A stretch of 64,000 nt of DNA from Candidatus Thiothrix putei (GCA_029972225.1 CP124756.1:372001-436000); one strand, 5' to 3'. Positions 8,970-17,680 are shown, counted from the first letter of the stretch. The notes: generated from the sequence alone by a model not told the origin. Numbers and translations: made by a program.

Positions 8970-9149
8970 ATGAGTAATAATGTTTCTATACCCCCGTGGA
9001 TTATCGCTGCGTCGAAAGTTTTGGTGAGTCATCTACAGTCGATATTGTGGAGTGGGGTGTTGGCTTTTTTAATTATTGAAGTAGTAAAAGAAGTCTCTCC
9101 AACAGTGGTTGACTCACCGGGTATTGATGAAATTAGACATTATCTATAA
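8970..9149 (+). CDS. small putative membrane protein
   Basis: 59 aa from ATG 8970, with AGG at 8961-8963 six bases upstream. One hydrophobic helix (SILWSGVLAFLIIEVV, about residues 24-39) follows an amphipathic N-terminus. No family recognised. Its last codons (IRHYL) lie in an AT-rich inverted repeat shared with 15.7 kb, so the 3' end could have been altered by insertion of the neighbouring IS nest. It may be only a chance ORF. Confidence 0.35.
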   Translation: MSNNVSIPPWIIAASKVLVSHLQSILWSGVLAFLIIEVVKEVSPTVVDSPGIDEIRHYL

Positions 9150-9161
9150 ATAATAATTATC
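9134..9161 (+). repeat. left inverted repeat bounding the IS nest
   Basis: 9134-9150 is the exact reverse complement (17/17) of 15727-15743, and 9143-9161 matches the reverse complement of 15699-15717 at 18 of 19 bases. The two sites flank everything between 9.2 and 15.7 kb, so they are candidate termini of the outermost IS5-like element, with a small insertion in the right copy. Confidence 0.5.
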
Positions 9162-9163
9162 GA

Positions 9164-9180
9164 AAAGTTTTTAAAACTTT
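9164..9180. terminator. short AT-rich hairpin
   Basis: AAAGTTTT (9164-9171), one base, AAAACTTT (9173-9180): a perfect 8-bp stem abutting the stop codon of the minus-strand transposase remnant. It could be a weak terminator or part of the IS end. Low GC makes it a weak call. Confidence 0.3.
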
Positions 9181-9363
9181 CAATAGATTGGATTTCGCAT
9201 GGAGTTTCTCAGGTTGTGTAGTCCGCAAGCAATTTCCATAATCTGGTCATCAAAGTCATCTTTTAAATTACGGTACACATCTTTCAGGCATCGGCAGCGT
9301 TTAATACCACTGATGATATGTTCAACGACTACCCTGCGGGCAGAAATTTGACGGTTTTCTTCT
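9180..9363 (-). pseudogene. IS5-like transposase, C-terminal fragment
   Basis: Encodes ENRQISARRVVVEHIISGIK and KDDFDDQIMEIACGLHNLRN, the Glu-containing last catalytic block and C-terminus of an IS5-superfamily (DDE_Tnp_4 type) transposase. It is separated from the preceding fragment (10746-11290) by an IS-351 copy with a 4-bp TTCT duplication. Removing the IS restores QEKE-NRQIS in frame. Confidence 0.85.
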
Positions 9364-10745
9364 GAGCGACTTGCAAAATCCGACAAACTGAGTTGCTCAA
9401 TTTTCAGCATTGACCGAACGCCGCATATTCAGCCGATTTTTTACTCAATTTGACCAACGAAACCTGAGCTTTTTCAGTTTTACCGTAACTTTTGCTAAAT
9501 TTCACCCATACCGATGCGACTGCTCCTGTTTTTCAGTCAGTCTTCCCGTGTTTTTTCAAACCCAGTCGCTTTATAACAAGACACGCATCAGTTGATCAGC
9601 ACTCAACACCAAAATCCCAAACATCAAGTGGCTGTAAACTTTTTGCGCACCTTGCACCCACACATTCCGACCACCAAATTCATCCTTCAGGCGGGCATTG
9701 GTTCGTTCTACGGTGCTGCGAATTTTGTAACGCTCGGCATCAGCAGGTTCAAACGCTTCTTTCTGTCCGCCGCGAGGATTGTGATCAATCAGAGGGACAT
9801 GCCCCAGATGACGGCTGTATTCGTGCAAATCAGCACTGCAATAGGCCGCATCCATCAGGTCGTAGAGACTGGTGACACGTTGGGCACTGATTTGAGAGAG
9901 TGGGATGGCTGCCCCGCTGTCGTGAAAGGAGGCGGAAGACAGAATGGCTGCTATCGGGACACCACAATCGGCGGTATCGATATGCAGTTTGTAGCCGTTC
10001 CAACTGTGCTTGTAGCCTTGGGCATTCTTCTTCGTCCCCCGGTTACACTGAACCGGTATCTCATCGAGTGCTTGCTGAAGTGACTGTTCCCGTTGGCGCT
10101 GAATCCGTGTTTGCCCTTGTTTTTTCTTTGGCTTTTCCTCGGCAACAGGCCGTTCACGTGCCTCAATGGCTGTTGAATCCCGACACAGGTGGCCGATCAG
10201 CGCATCGCCCAAATACGTTTTCACCAACGTTTCATGCACACGTTCCGCTAAACGCTGTTCAGCAAATTCAGCGAAGGCACGTGAAAAGGTGGATTCGGAA
10301 GGCAGTTTCTTGGTCAGGGGAAACCCGCAGATGCGTCGCAGGGAGCGATCGTTTTGCAGCCGGTCAATGAGTGCTCGCGTATTGACAATATTGAGCACGC
10401 TTTTGGCGACAAAAGCATTGGCAAACCAAGATCGCTCCGTCGCTGGCCGTCCAGACCCATCACGAAAAGAGCGCACAAAATCTTCAATGCGCGTCAGCTC
10501 CAGTACGTGAATGAGCTTTTCAAGCTTGGGGGTCAATGTGCCAAAGGCATCATTGAAGCAAGGCAGTATTTCAATTTGCAGCAAACTCCAGCGTTGTGCA
10601 ATCAGGGCGCGTTCGGTAGAATTCATAGCGTGGGCTTAATGGTTGTTTTGATGCTTCTATTATCGCCGAAAACGGCAGCCCACACTTCTTTTTTCCTTCA
10701 GATGAAGGAAGGTTCACGCTGAAAATGTAATTTTGCAAGTGGCTC
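9364..10745 (-). mobile_element. IS-351 element, copy A (1382 bp)
   Basis: Terminal inverted repeats GAGCGACTTGCAAAATCC and (other end) GAGCCACTTGCAAAATTAC; 4-bp duplication TTCT at 9360-9363 and 10746-10749. Inserted into the IS5-like transposase gene. Confidence 0.92.
9571..10626 (-). CDS. IS-351 transposase (DDE, IS4/IS5/IS1182-like)
   Basis: 351 aa. The N-terminal DUF772-like region (GSGRPATERSWFANAFVAKS, LPSESTFSRAFAEFAEQRL) is followed by a DDE nuclease domain with Asp in HLCRDSTAIEARE, Asp in VPLIDHNPRGGQ, and a Y-(2)-R-(3)-E-(6)-K signature, YKIRSTVERTNARLK, near residue 300. A Lys/Gln-rich linker (KPKKKQGQTRIQRQREQS) sits between. The gene is intact in copies A, B, C and F and split in a fifth. 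The near identity of copies points to recent activity. The exact family name within the IS4/IS5 superfamily is not settled from sequence reading. Confidence 0.9.
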   Translation of the reverse strand: MNSTERALIAQRWSLLQIEILPCFNDAFGTLTPKLEKLIHVLELTRIEDFVRSFRDGSGRPATERSWFANAFVAKSVLNIVNTRALIDRLQNDRSLRRICGFPLTKKLPSESTFSRAFAEFAEQRLAERVHETLVKTYLGDALIGHLCRDSTAIEARERPVAEEKPKKKQGQTRIQRQREQSLQQALDEIPVQCNRGTKKNAQGYKHSWNGYKLHIDTADCGVPIAAILSSASFHDSGAAIPLSQISAQRVTSLYDLMDAAYCSADLHEYSRHLGHVPLIDHNPRGGQKEAFEPADAERYKIRSTVERTNARLKDEFGGRNVWVQGAQKVYSHLMFGILVLSADQLMRVLL

Positions 10746-11290
10746 TTCTTTTTCTTGTGGGGTCAGACATTTATTCCGTGGCTTCTTTTTTGGCTCAATG
10801 ACGGTGACACCTTTTCCCATGTCAGCCCCCTTGAAGCCTAAATCACGTAAAATCACAGAACCCTCCGGTAATTGGGTCTGCTCCTCATCGGCAATTTTCT
10901 TGTCATGCTTCTTGCCTGAGTGAGTATCCCCTAAGTATTTGATATGTCTGTCAGCACAGCCAACGATGACATTGTTTTTAACCGTATGGGCTTTTTTTTT
11001 TACCACTATAGTATTCGCGCTGGACATCATTATCCACGGGGCGCTGGATTCTCCGCTCTGTTCCGTCAATAATCAATTCCTGTTGCCCTTCTTCTGCTAG
11101 CCGTTCCATTAATTCTGAGGATAGTCGAATGGGCTTATGTCCCATGTTATCCAATGCACTTTGTAATACGGGACACAAGCGGTGTATCCAGTGGTTTGCC
11201 ACACTTTGGGGAAGATCAAATGAATACGCCAGCACTTCTTGTAAAGGATAGGTCTTCAGGTAAAACAGAATGAAAAACAGTTTGTCTTCT
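10746..11290 (-). pseudogene. IS5-like transposase, central fragment with A10 frameshift
   Basis: From EDKLFFILFYLKTYPLQEV through DGTERRIQRPVD (first catalytic Asp) and VILRDLGFKGADMGKG (second Asp) to LTPQEKE. A T10 run on the plus strand at 10992-11001 (A10 in the coding strand) breaks the frame between YYSGKKK and KKKAHTVKNN; nine would be in frame. IS-351 copies abut both ends. Confidence 0.85.
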
Positions 11291-12672
11291 GAGCCACTTG
11301 CAAAATTACATTTTCAGCGTAAACCTTCCTTCATCTGAAGGAAAAAAGAAGTGTGGGCTGCCGTTTTCGGCGATAATAGAAGCGTCAAAACAACCATTAA
11401 GCCCACGCTATGAATTCTACCGAACGCGCCCTGATTGCACAACGCTGGAGTTTGCTGCAAATTGAAATACTACCTTGCTTCAATGATGCCTTTGGCACAT
11501 TGACCCCCAAGCTTGAAAAACTCATTCACGTACTGGAGCTGACGCGCATTGAAGATTTTGTGCGCTCTTTTCGTGATGGGTCTGGACGGCCAGCGACGGA
11601 GCGATCTTGGTTTGCCAATGCTTTTGTCGCCAAAAGCGTGCTCAATATTGTCAATACGCGAGCACTCATTGACCGGCTGCAAAACGATCGCTCCCTGCGA
11701 CGCATCTGCGGGTTTCCCCTGACCAAGAAACTGCCTTCCGAATCCACCTTTTCACGTGCCTTCGCTGAATTTGCTGAACAGCGTTTAGCGGAACGTGTGC
11801 ATGAAACGTTGGTGAAAACGTATTTGGGCGATGCGCTGATCGGTCACCTGTGTCGGGATTCAACAGCCATTGAGGCACGTGAACGGCCTGTTTCCGAGGA
11901 AAAGCCAAAGAAAAAACAAGGGCAAACACGGATTCAGCGCCAACGGGAACAGTCACTTCAGCAAGCACTCGATGAGATACCGGTTCAGTGTAACCGGGGG
12001 ACGAAGAAGAATGCCCAAGGCTACAAGCACAGTTGGAACGGCTACAAACTGCATATCGATACCGCCGATTGTGGTGTCCCGATAGCAGCCATTCTGTCTT
12101 CCGCCTCGTTTCACGACAGCGGGGCGGCTATTCCACTGTCCCAAATCAGTGCCCAACGTGTCACCAGTCTCTACGACCTGATGGATGCAGCCTATTGCAG
12201 TGCTGATTTGCACGAATACAGCCGTCATCTGGGGCATGTCCCTCTGATTGATCACAATCCTCGCGGCGGACAGAAAGAAGCGTTTGAACCTGCTGATGCC
12301 GAGCGTTACAAAATTCGCAGCACCGTAGAACGAACCAATGCCCGCCTGAAGGATGAATTTGGTGGTCGGAATGTGTGGGTGCAAGGTGCGCAAAAAGTTT
12401 ACAGCCACCTGATGTTTGGGATTTTGGTGTTGAGTGCTGATCAACTGATGCGTGTCTTGTTATAAGGCGACTGGTTTTGAAAAAACACGGGAAGACTGAC
12501 TGAAAAACAGGAGCAGTCGCATCGGTATGGGTGAAATTTAGCAAAAGTTACGGTAAAACTGAAAAAGCTCAGGTTTCGTTGGTCAAATTGAGTAAAAAAT
12601 CGGCTGAATATGCGGCGTTCGGTCAATGCTGAAAATTGAGCAACTCAGTTTGTCGGATTTTGCAAGTCGCTC
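11291..12672 (+). mobile_element. IS-351 element, copy B (1382 bp)
   Basis: Same termini as copy A but opposite orientation; TTCT duplication at 11287-11290 and 12673-12676. Copies A and B are 545 bp apart and inverted, so they could recombine to flip the intervening segment. Confidence 0.92.
11410..12465 (+). CDS. IS-351 transposase, copy B
   Basis: 351 aa, intact. It differs from copy A by a Val-Ala to Val-Ser change in the ERPVSEEKPKKK linker. Same catalytic blocks (HLCRDSTAIEA; YKIRSTVERTNARLK). Confidence 0.9.
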   Translation: MNSTERALIAQRWSLLQIEILPCFNDAFGTLTPKLEKLIHVLELTRIEDFVRSFRDGSGRPATERSWFANAFVAKSVLNIVNTRALIDRLQNDRSLRRICGFPLTKKLPSESTFSRAFAEFAEQRLAERVHETLVKTYLGDALIGHLCRDSTAIEARERPVSEEKPKKKQGQTRIQRQREQSLQQALDEIPVQCNRGTKKNAQGYKHSWNGYKLHIDTADCGVPIAAILSSASFHDSGAAIPLSQISAQRVTSLYDLMDAAYCSADLHEYSRHLGHVPLIDHNPRGGQKEAFEPADAERYKIRSTVERTNARLKDEFGGRNVWVQGAQKVYSHLMFGILVLSADQLMRVLL

Positions 12673-12679
12673 TTCTATT

Positions 12680-14299
12680 CTCAACAGTCATAAGTTCTCC
12701 CCATTCCCCCAAGCAGCACGAAATCCCTTAGAGTAGGCGTTACCAGCGACCTATTATCCAAGGGACATCATGCTAGTTGATCTATACCAGAGCCTTCACC
12801 ACTTTAAAAGTGAATTTTCGCGCCAGCGAGCATGGCTATTGTTTTGCGCCATCATCCTGAGCTTTTTAGCGGCGACCGAGATGAGCGGGGTCACGTCGAT
12901 GTGCCGTTACTGGTTATCGGATGAACGGGGCTACCATCGGTTGCTCCATTTTTTTCGTGCCGGGTCTTACCATCCTGAGCGGTTACGGGCGAGCTGGCAG
13001 CGGTGGGTGTTGTCCCATGCGCCGCTGGTTGAGGTGGCGGGGCGTTTGGTGGTGCTGGGCGACCATACCCATGTGGTTAAGGATGGTGGGCGGATGCCGG
13101 GGGTCGTTTCCTTGCGGGAAACCTCGGAAACCCAAAGCAAACCGGACTATTTCCGGGGGCAGTGTTGGGGAGCCGTGGGGTTGTTGGTGGGGAGCCTGTC
13201 CGCCTGTTTCTGCCTGCCGCTGAGTTTGCAAATCCATCAGGGGTTTCGGCATTTGGGGGAAGAGGATGCTAACGACCCGACACTCAAACTGGGGACACGG
13301 GTGGTGCAGATGGCGTTGTCGTTTGCGCAGGTGAATGACCGCCCGGTGTGGCTGGTGCTGGATGCGTTCTTTGCCACGGCTTCGGTGTTCCGGCTGGCAC
13401 GCTCGGTTTGGTCGGTGGCGTTACAACAACCACTGGTGCAGGTCATCACCCGCGCTAAAAAGAACTATGTGGCCTACTTCCCTGCGCCACCCAAACCGCC
13501 GGGAAGGCGTGGGCGGCAACGCCAGTACGGGATGAAGCTGGTGTTGTGGGAAGCCTTTGACCATGCTGATTTTTTCCGTGAAGTGACCCTGTGCATTTAT
13601 GGCAAGGAGGAGTCGGTACGCCTGATGTCCCATACCCTGTGGTGGAAACCGTTAGGGCAGCCGCTGCAATTTGTCTGGGCAGTCACTTCCCGTGGCCCCA
13701 TCCTGCTGATGTGTTCGGATTTGGTGCTGGACGCGGAAACCATCCTCACCCTGTACTGCCGACGCACCCGGATTGAAACCTTGTTTGATGCCCTGAAAAA
13801 TACCATGGGCGCATTCCGCTTCCACTTCTGGAGCCGTTACCTGCCGCGCCATTCCCGGCGACCTACCGCCAATCGGCATCTCAAAGCCCCCCAAGCACAG
13901 CACCTCCCCACGGTGGTGGCCTGCTGGCAGGCAATGGAAACCTTTGTGTTGTGTGCCTGCATCGCCACCGGTTTGCTACAACTGTTTTCCCTCAAGTACC
14001 ATGAGGGGCTTTGGAAGCAGCAGGTCTTGTATTTGCGCACCCGTTCCCGTGAATTGCCTTCCGAGAACACCGTGCGACAGATTTTAGCACCACTACTGGC
14101 ACGGCAATTACTGCGCTCTCCCCCCAAAGCCTTCTGGTGGCGAATTAACGCGGCCGTCAACGGCGATGAGGACGATGATAGGCAAACATGAACCGCTAAC
14201 AGCGGGAAAATACCCATAATCAAGGTGTTAAAACAGCAGTTCAGTAAGGCTGCTGCCTAACATCATGCTTGGTTTTGGGGGAATGTCACGACTGTTGAG
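12680..14299 (+). mobile_element. IS4-like insertion sequence (1620 bp)
   Basis: Ends CTCAACAGTC and GACTGTTGAG are perfect 10-bp inverted repeats, and an ATTCCCCCAA block recurs inside both ends. They are flanked by the 7-bp duplication TTCTATT (12673-12679 and 14300-14306). It sits in the N-terminal third of the IS5-like transposase gene. The left duplication coincides with the TTCT target of IS-351 copy B, so the two insertions share a hotspot. Confidence 0.85.
12770..14191 (+). CDS. IS4-like DDE transposase
   Basis: 473 aa. N-terminal region LSFLAATEMSGVTSMCRYWL, then a DDE domain with Asp in VVLGDHTHVVKDGGRMPG, Asp in VWLVLDAFFATASVF, and YCRRTRIETLFDALKN, which fits the Y-(2)-R-(3)-E-(6)-K signature of IS4-superfamily enzymes. 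Length and architecture suggest a full-length, possibly active enzyme. The start ATG lies 90 bp inside the left end. Confidence 0.85.
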   Translation: MLVDLYQSLHHFKSEFSRQRAWLLFCAIILSFLAATEMSGVTSMCRYWLSDERGYHRLLHFFRAGSYHPERLRASWQRWVLSHAPLVEVAGRLVVLGDHTHVVKDGGRMPGVVSLRETSETQSKPDYFRGQCWGAVGLLVGSLSACFCLPLSLQIHQGFRHLGEEDANDPTLKLGTRVVQMALSFAQVNDRPVWLVLDAFFATASVFRLARSVWSVALQQPLVQVITRAKKNYVAYFPAPPKPPGRRGRQRQYGMKLVLWEAFDHADFFREVTLCIYGKEESVRLMSHTLWWKPLGQPLQFVWAVTSRGPILLMCSDLVLDAETILTLYCRRTRIETLFDALKNTMGAFRFHFWSRYLPRHSRRPTANRHLKAPQAQHLPTVVACWQAMETFVLCACIATGLLQLFSLKYHEGLWKQQVLYLRTRSRELPSENTVRQILAPLLARQLLRSPPKAFWWRINAAVNGDEDDDRQT

Positions 14300-14491
14300 T
14301 TCTATTAATGCCAGTTTCCCATCAGAACGACCCCGCGTCTCATCAACACGTTTGCCCCGGGCGTGTAGGTCAGTTTGGTAAGCTGCACTGAACCGTTCGA
14401 GCAAACCCAAAAACTCCTTAACGTTGAGACTGGTCATGGCAACAAATGCCTTTTCATTGGATTTCAATGCGTTAAAGCTGTACTCCGCCAT
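14300..14491 (-). pseudogene. IS5-like transposase, N-terminal fragment
   Basis: MAEYSFNALKSNEKAFVAMT up to GRSDGKLALIE. Beyond that the ORF runs into the IS4-like element. Joining 14491-14300, 11286-10746 and 9359-9180 gives 913 bases, one more than the 912 (303 aa plus stop) of a continuous gene. The extra base is explained by the A10 run. Confidence 0.8.
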
Positions 14492-14518
14492 GCCGTTAGT
14501 CCCTACTCTAGGCTATTA

Positions 14519-15654
14519 TACCAGTCCGTGCCATAAAATAGTTTTTTTGATCAAGGAAATATGGTTAGATGACTGGTAACAAAAGCAGCCATGAGTAATG
14601 TATGACATTAAAAATCACTTTCACTGAGGATGAGATAGCGGAGCTGTTCTACTGGAAGGAGCGCCATCCTCATCCCAGAGTCCGTAAGAAAATGTCCGTG
14701 CTGTACCTGAAATCCCAACAGTTGACGCATAAGGAAATCAAACGATTGGAAAGGATTACAGAAGCCACGCTGCTTGCCTACCTAAACGCCTACCTACAAC
14801 CTAACGGTTTAGAAGCTCTTAAAGAAATACGATTCAATAAACCACAGAGTGATTTGATGGCATATAAAGACAAGATTGAAGCCTATTTTCGTGAATATCC
14901 CCCCGCAACCAGCAAGGCGGCAGCCGCTAAGATTGAGGAGCTGACAGGCATCAAACGCAGTGAGGACAGGGTACGTGTCTTTATGAAGAAAATAGGGATG
15001 GACATCCATAAAGTGGGGATGATACCCGCCAAAGCTGATGTGGAAGCACAAGAAAAGTTCCTGGAAAATGAACTAAAACCGCGCATTCAGGAGGCTAAGG
15101 AGGGCAAACGCGCCCTTTTTTTGTCGATGCCGCCCACTTCGTGTTAGCACCGTTTCTGGGGTTTTTGTGGTCATTTTCCCGCGTATTCATCAAAGCCCCC
15201 TGTGGTCGACAACGCTACAACGTATTGGGCGCACTCAATGCGATAACGCTACAACTCATCACGATCACTAACGACTCCTATATCAACGCTAACAGCGTGT
15301 GTGAATTATTGGAAAAAATTGCAGCGTTAGCACTCAAAATACCGATCACTTTGGTCTTGGATAATGCCAAGTATCAACGCTGTGAAGCCGTGTTTGCCTG
15401 TGCGAAAAGGCTCAATATTGAACTATTATTTTTACCGACCTATTCACCCAACCTCAATCTGATTGAACGGTTGTGGAAGTTCGTCAAGAAAAAATGCTTG
15501 TACTCGAAATACTATGATAAGTTTCCCGCTTTCAAGGCGGCCATCACCAACTGTCTCGACAAGCTGGATACCGATCACAAGAAAGAACTGACCCAGTTGA
15601 TGACAACAAATTTTCAAACCTTTAAAAATGTTCAGGTCTTGACGCTGTAAGGTA
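14519..15654 (+). mobile_element. IS630-type element, second kind, copy 1 (1136 bp)
   Basis: Ends TACCAGTCC...AAGGTA with TA duplication at 14517-14518 and 15655-15656. Nearly identical copies lie at 20505-21640 and 28807-29941. Confidence 0.92.
14602..15650 (+). CDS. IS630-family transposase (two frames), copy 1
   Basis: Frame one (14602-15147) has the N-terminal HTH region (HPHPRVRKKMSVLYLKSQQ). Frame two continues to 15650 with the DDE domain (FVDAAHFVLAPF, ITLVLDNAKYQR, NLNLIERLWKFVKKK). The switch lies at a T7 run (15116-15122) and requires a -1 shift, reading ALFFVDAAHF across it. Copies differ in run length (7, 7 and 6). Confidence 0.85.
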
Positions 15655-15698
15655 TATTACTGTCAGGAATTTACACTCTGGCTGTGTATCTTGCCATT

Positions 15699-15743
15699 GA
15701 TAATTATTATTTATATATTTCAGTTTTTTATAGATAATGTCTA
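15699..15743 (+). repeat. right inverted repeat bounding the IS nest
   Basis: 15727-15743 and 15699-15717 are reverse complements of 9134-9150 (17/17) and 9143-9161 (18/19). The right copy contains a short insertion between the two blocks. It lies just upstream of the zinc-ribbon ORF. Confidence 0.5.
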
Positions 15744-15747
15744 TTTT

Positions 15748-15906
15748 ATGGCATGGAATTATAATCAATGCCCCGCTTGTAAAACCCTTAGAACGTTTAA
15801 ACCAACAGGTAACATAAAAAACTTGAGCTATGGTGTTGATCATGTGGAGCACAGGTGTAAGGCGTGTGGACATACTGGATGGATAAGACAGAGTACTAGT
15901 GACTAA
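15748..15906 (+). CDS. small zinc-ribbon protein
   Basis: 52 aa. Two CxxC knuckles (NQCPACKTLRTF near the N-terminus and HRCKACGHTGW near the C-terminus), about 30 residues apart, make a treble-clef/zinc-ribbon fold likely. No other domain. There is no clear ribosome-binding site, and a longer form from 15691 would add a hydrophobic N-terminus. Function unknown. Confidence 0.55.
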   Translation: MAWNYNQCPACKTLRTFKPTGNIKNLSYGVDHVEHRCKACGHTGWIRQSTSD

Positions 15907-15930
15907 AAATTTATATTTTTTATGGTAAAA

Positions 15931-15963
15931 TTAACCCCTTTTTTCAGCCTATGACGTATGAGT
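15931..15963 (+). promoter_or_regulatory. promoter-like repeated element, copy C (upstream of lipoproteins)
   Basis: TTAACCCC at 15931 and CGTATG at 15955 (24 bp start to start), third instance of the motif at 641 and 7632. The lipoprotein start is 44 bp after CGTATG. Confidence 0.45.
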
Positions 15964-15998
15964 TTATGTAATGACCAATGACACAGGAGTAATTGCAA

Positions 15999-16235
15999 AT
16001 GCTAAGACACGTTCGATTAGGTGGATTCTTGCTACTGACCAGTATTGTGGCGGGTTGTGGAACACCCAGTTCACCAAAGGTTGAGATGAGTGCCGCTGAA
16101 GCTGAGGCAAATCGCGCTTATCTCAACAGCATTCAACAGGAAGACCGTGACATCGCCCAGGTTGAGCGGATGCGCGAAGTTGAGGCGGTGGTTGCTATCG
16201 AAAAAGCACGCCAGCCTTATGTCATCGTTAGGTAA
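15999..16235 (+). CDS. small lipoprotein
   Basis: 78 aa. Signal peptide with lipobox (LLLTSIVAGC, Cys near residue 22), then a Glu/Ala-rich helical stretch (MSAAEAEANRAYLNSIQQED). AGGAG at 15985-15989 precedes the ATG by nine bases. Predicted to be anchored in the outer or inner membrane after Lgt and Lsp processing. Followed closely by a second lipoprotein and a secreted lectin-like protein, so a cell-surface operon is likely. No named family recognised. Confidence 0.75.
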   Translation: MLRHVRLGGFLLLTSIVAGCGTPSSPKVEMSAAEAEANRAYLNSIQQEDRDIAQVERMREVEAVVAIEKARQPYVIVR

Positions 16236-16278
16236 TCAACACGTTTTGTTCTCATCTTTTGATTGAAAGGGTTTATTT

Positions 16279-16626
16279 ATGAAAATTGTTAAATTATTTG
16301 CTTCTGTAACTTTGGTTGCATCCTTGCTGCTGACCGGCTGTGCTGCCACTAATCCAACCTCCGTTGCTTCAACGGTAGGTGCGGTTAACGCTGCGGGTGC
16401 GAAACCATCGGGTGCGACCAGTGCGGCACATGTCATCAATGCACAGAATCAACGGGATGTACTGATCGCGGATGCACAGGCGAAGCAGGCGATTGCAGCA
16501 GGGAATAAGGCCGCAACAGAGGATCAATACACTCAGTTAAATGCGGGACTCGGTGCTGTTGCAAATGTGGGTGACACCATTACCCGTGTAGGTACACAGC
16601 TTAAATTTTTGGATTTTATGTATTAA
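16279..16626 (+). CDS. small lipoprotein
   Basis: 115 aa. Lipobox SLLLTGC (Cys at about residue 21), followed by an Ala/Gly/Thr-rich low-complexity region (ASTVGAVNAAGAKPSGATSA) and a helical part. No conserved domain recognised. It lies 43 bp after the preceding lipoprotein and 39 bp before the lectin gene. Confidence 0.72.
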   Translation: MKIVKLFASVTLVASLLLTGCAATNPTSVASTVGAVNAAGAKPSGATSAAHVINAQNQRDVLIADAQAKQAIAAGNKAATEDQYTQLNAGLGAVANVGDTITRVGTQLKFLDFMY

Positions 16627-16665
16627 AAGCCATCGCCAATTCGTATTAATTATCAGGGGATCAAT

Positions 16666-17619
16666 ATGTTAACTTCAAATCAAAAATGGCTGGCTGTTGC
16701 TCTTGCGCTGTCCAGCATGGGGCTTTCGCTTAATGCTTCTGCGGCTACGACAGAAAAATTAAAGTGGTCTGGTAATAATCACTATTACCAGCAGATTGAG
16801 AAACGGTTGACCTGGTTTGGCGCTCAGGATGAGTGCAAGTCTTTTGGCGGGCATCTGGCAACCCCCACTTCCGTTGCTGAACAGGCATTCCTTAATGATA
16901 ACCTACTGACTACTAGTGATTATTTTATGAGTTATGCGCTAGGGGGTACTGATGAGAACAATGGTACTTGGCGCTGGATCACGGGGGAGGCTTGGAGCTT
17001 TAACGTATGGAGCTATTCTCAACCTAATAGTGCAGCGGGACGGGATTATATGAAAGTCTTTAAGAGCGGTGGCCCCAGTTATGAGTGGCATAGCGTTTTG
17101 GGAACTGAAACATTATCTGGCTATATCTGCGAATGGAGTTATGAAAACCACATTAGCACCGCGACGCTTCCTGATGTCAACGGCGATGGCAAACAAGAGA
17201 TTGTCAGCCTTTACACCGATAAAACCAATACCGGCTTTTATGCGCGGTTAAAAAACGCATCAACAGGTGCTGCCATTGGTAGTAATGTATCGTTTGGCAC
17301 AACGGCGACAGCTAAGCCGGTAGCGGTTGCGGGTCTTGCAGACTTTAATGGCAATGGCAAACCCGAAATTGCGGTATTGAGCTACAACTACGCCACGAAA
17401 AAACCCACGGTGACTATCAAAGACAGTGCGACAGGGGTAACGCTCAATACCTCGGCTTTCTTGACGGCGGGTTATGAAGCCCTTGATCTCAGTGTGATGG
17501 CCGATACCAATGGCAACGGGATTGAAGAACTCAGTGTTATGGGTTCAAAAGCCGGTGTAGCGACTGTTCAAATCCGTGATGCCAGCACCAAAGCACTGGT
17601 GAAGCAGTTTGTCATGTAG
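16666..17619 (+). CDS. secreted C-type-lectin-like protein with FG-GAP/VCBS repeats
   Basis: 317 aa. Sec signal peptide ending at LNASAA. Residues about 33-165 form a C-type-lectin-like domain: YYQQIEKRLTWFGAQDECKS, GGHLATPTS, YALGGTDENNGTWRWITGE and the Cys of SGYICEW. Residues 170-317 contain three FG-GAP-like calcium-binding units (DVNGDGKQEIVSL, DFNGNGKPEIAVL, DTNGNGIEELSVM). It is probably an extracellular carbohydrate or protein ligand binder. It shares a putative promoter with the two lipoproteins and, through the repeated motif, with the SPFH/kinase cluster. A diversity-generating retroelement was considered because of the lectin fold, but no reverse transcriptase is present. Confidence 0.82.
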   Translation: MLTSNQKWLAVALALSSMGLSLNASAATTEKLKWSGNNHYYQQIEKRLTWFGAQDECKSFGGHLATPTSVAEQAFLNDNLLTTSDYFMSYALGGTDENNGTWRWITGEAWSFNVWSYSQPNSAAGRDYMKVFKSGGPSYEWHSVLGTETLSGYICEWSYENHISTATLPDVNGDGKQEIVSLYTDKTNTGFYARLKNASTGAAIGSNVSFGTTATAKPVAVAGLADFNGNGKPEIAVLSYNYATKKPTVTIKDSATGVTLNTSAFLTAGYEALDLSVMADTNGNGIEELSVMGSKAGVATVQIRDASTKALVKQFVM

Positions 17620-17646
17620 GTCTTCACGGTTACTGTTACTCATAAA

Positions 17647-17665
17647 CCAGCCCTGTTTGGGCTGG
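17647..17665. terminator. bidirectional terminator hairpin
   Basis: CCAGCCC (17647-17653), 5-base loop, GGGCTGG (17659-17665), between the convergent lectin and TPR genes. On the minus strand it is followed by TTTATG; the plus side lacks a T-tract. Confidence 0.6.
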
Positions 17666-17680
17666 CTGCTCTGAAGACAC

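Noticed and set aside
16666..17619. Diversity-generating retroelement target (C-type lectin fold)
   Set aside because: No reverse transcriptase, template repeat or adenine-biased variability is present in the window; the fold alone is insufficient.
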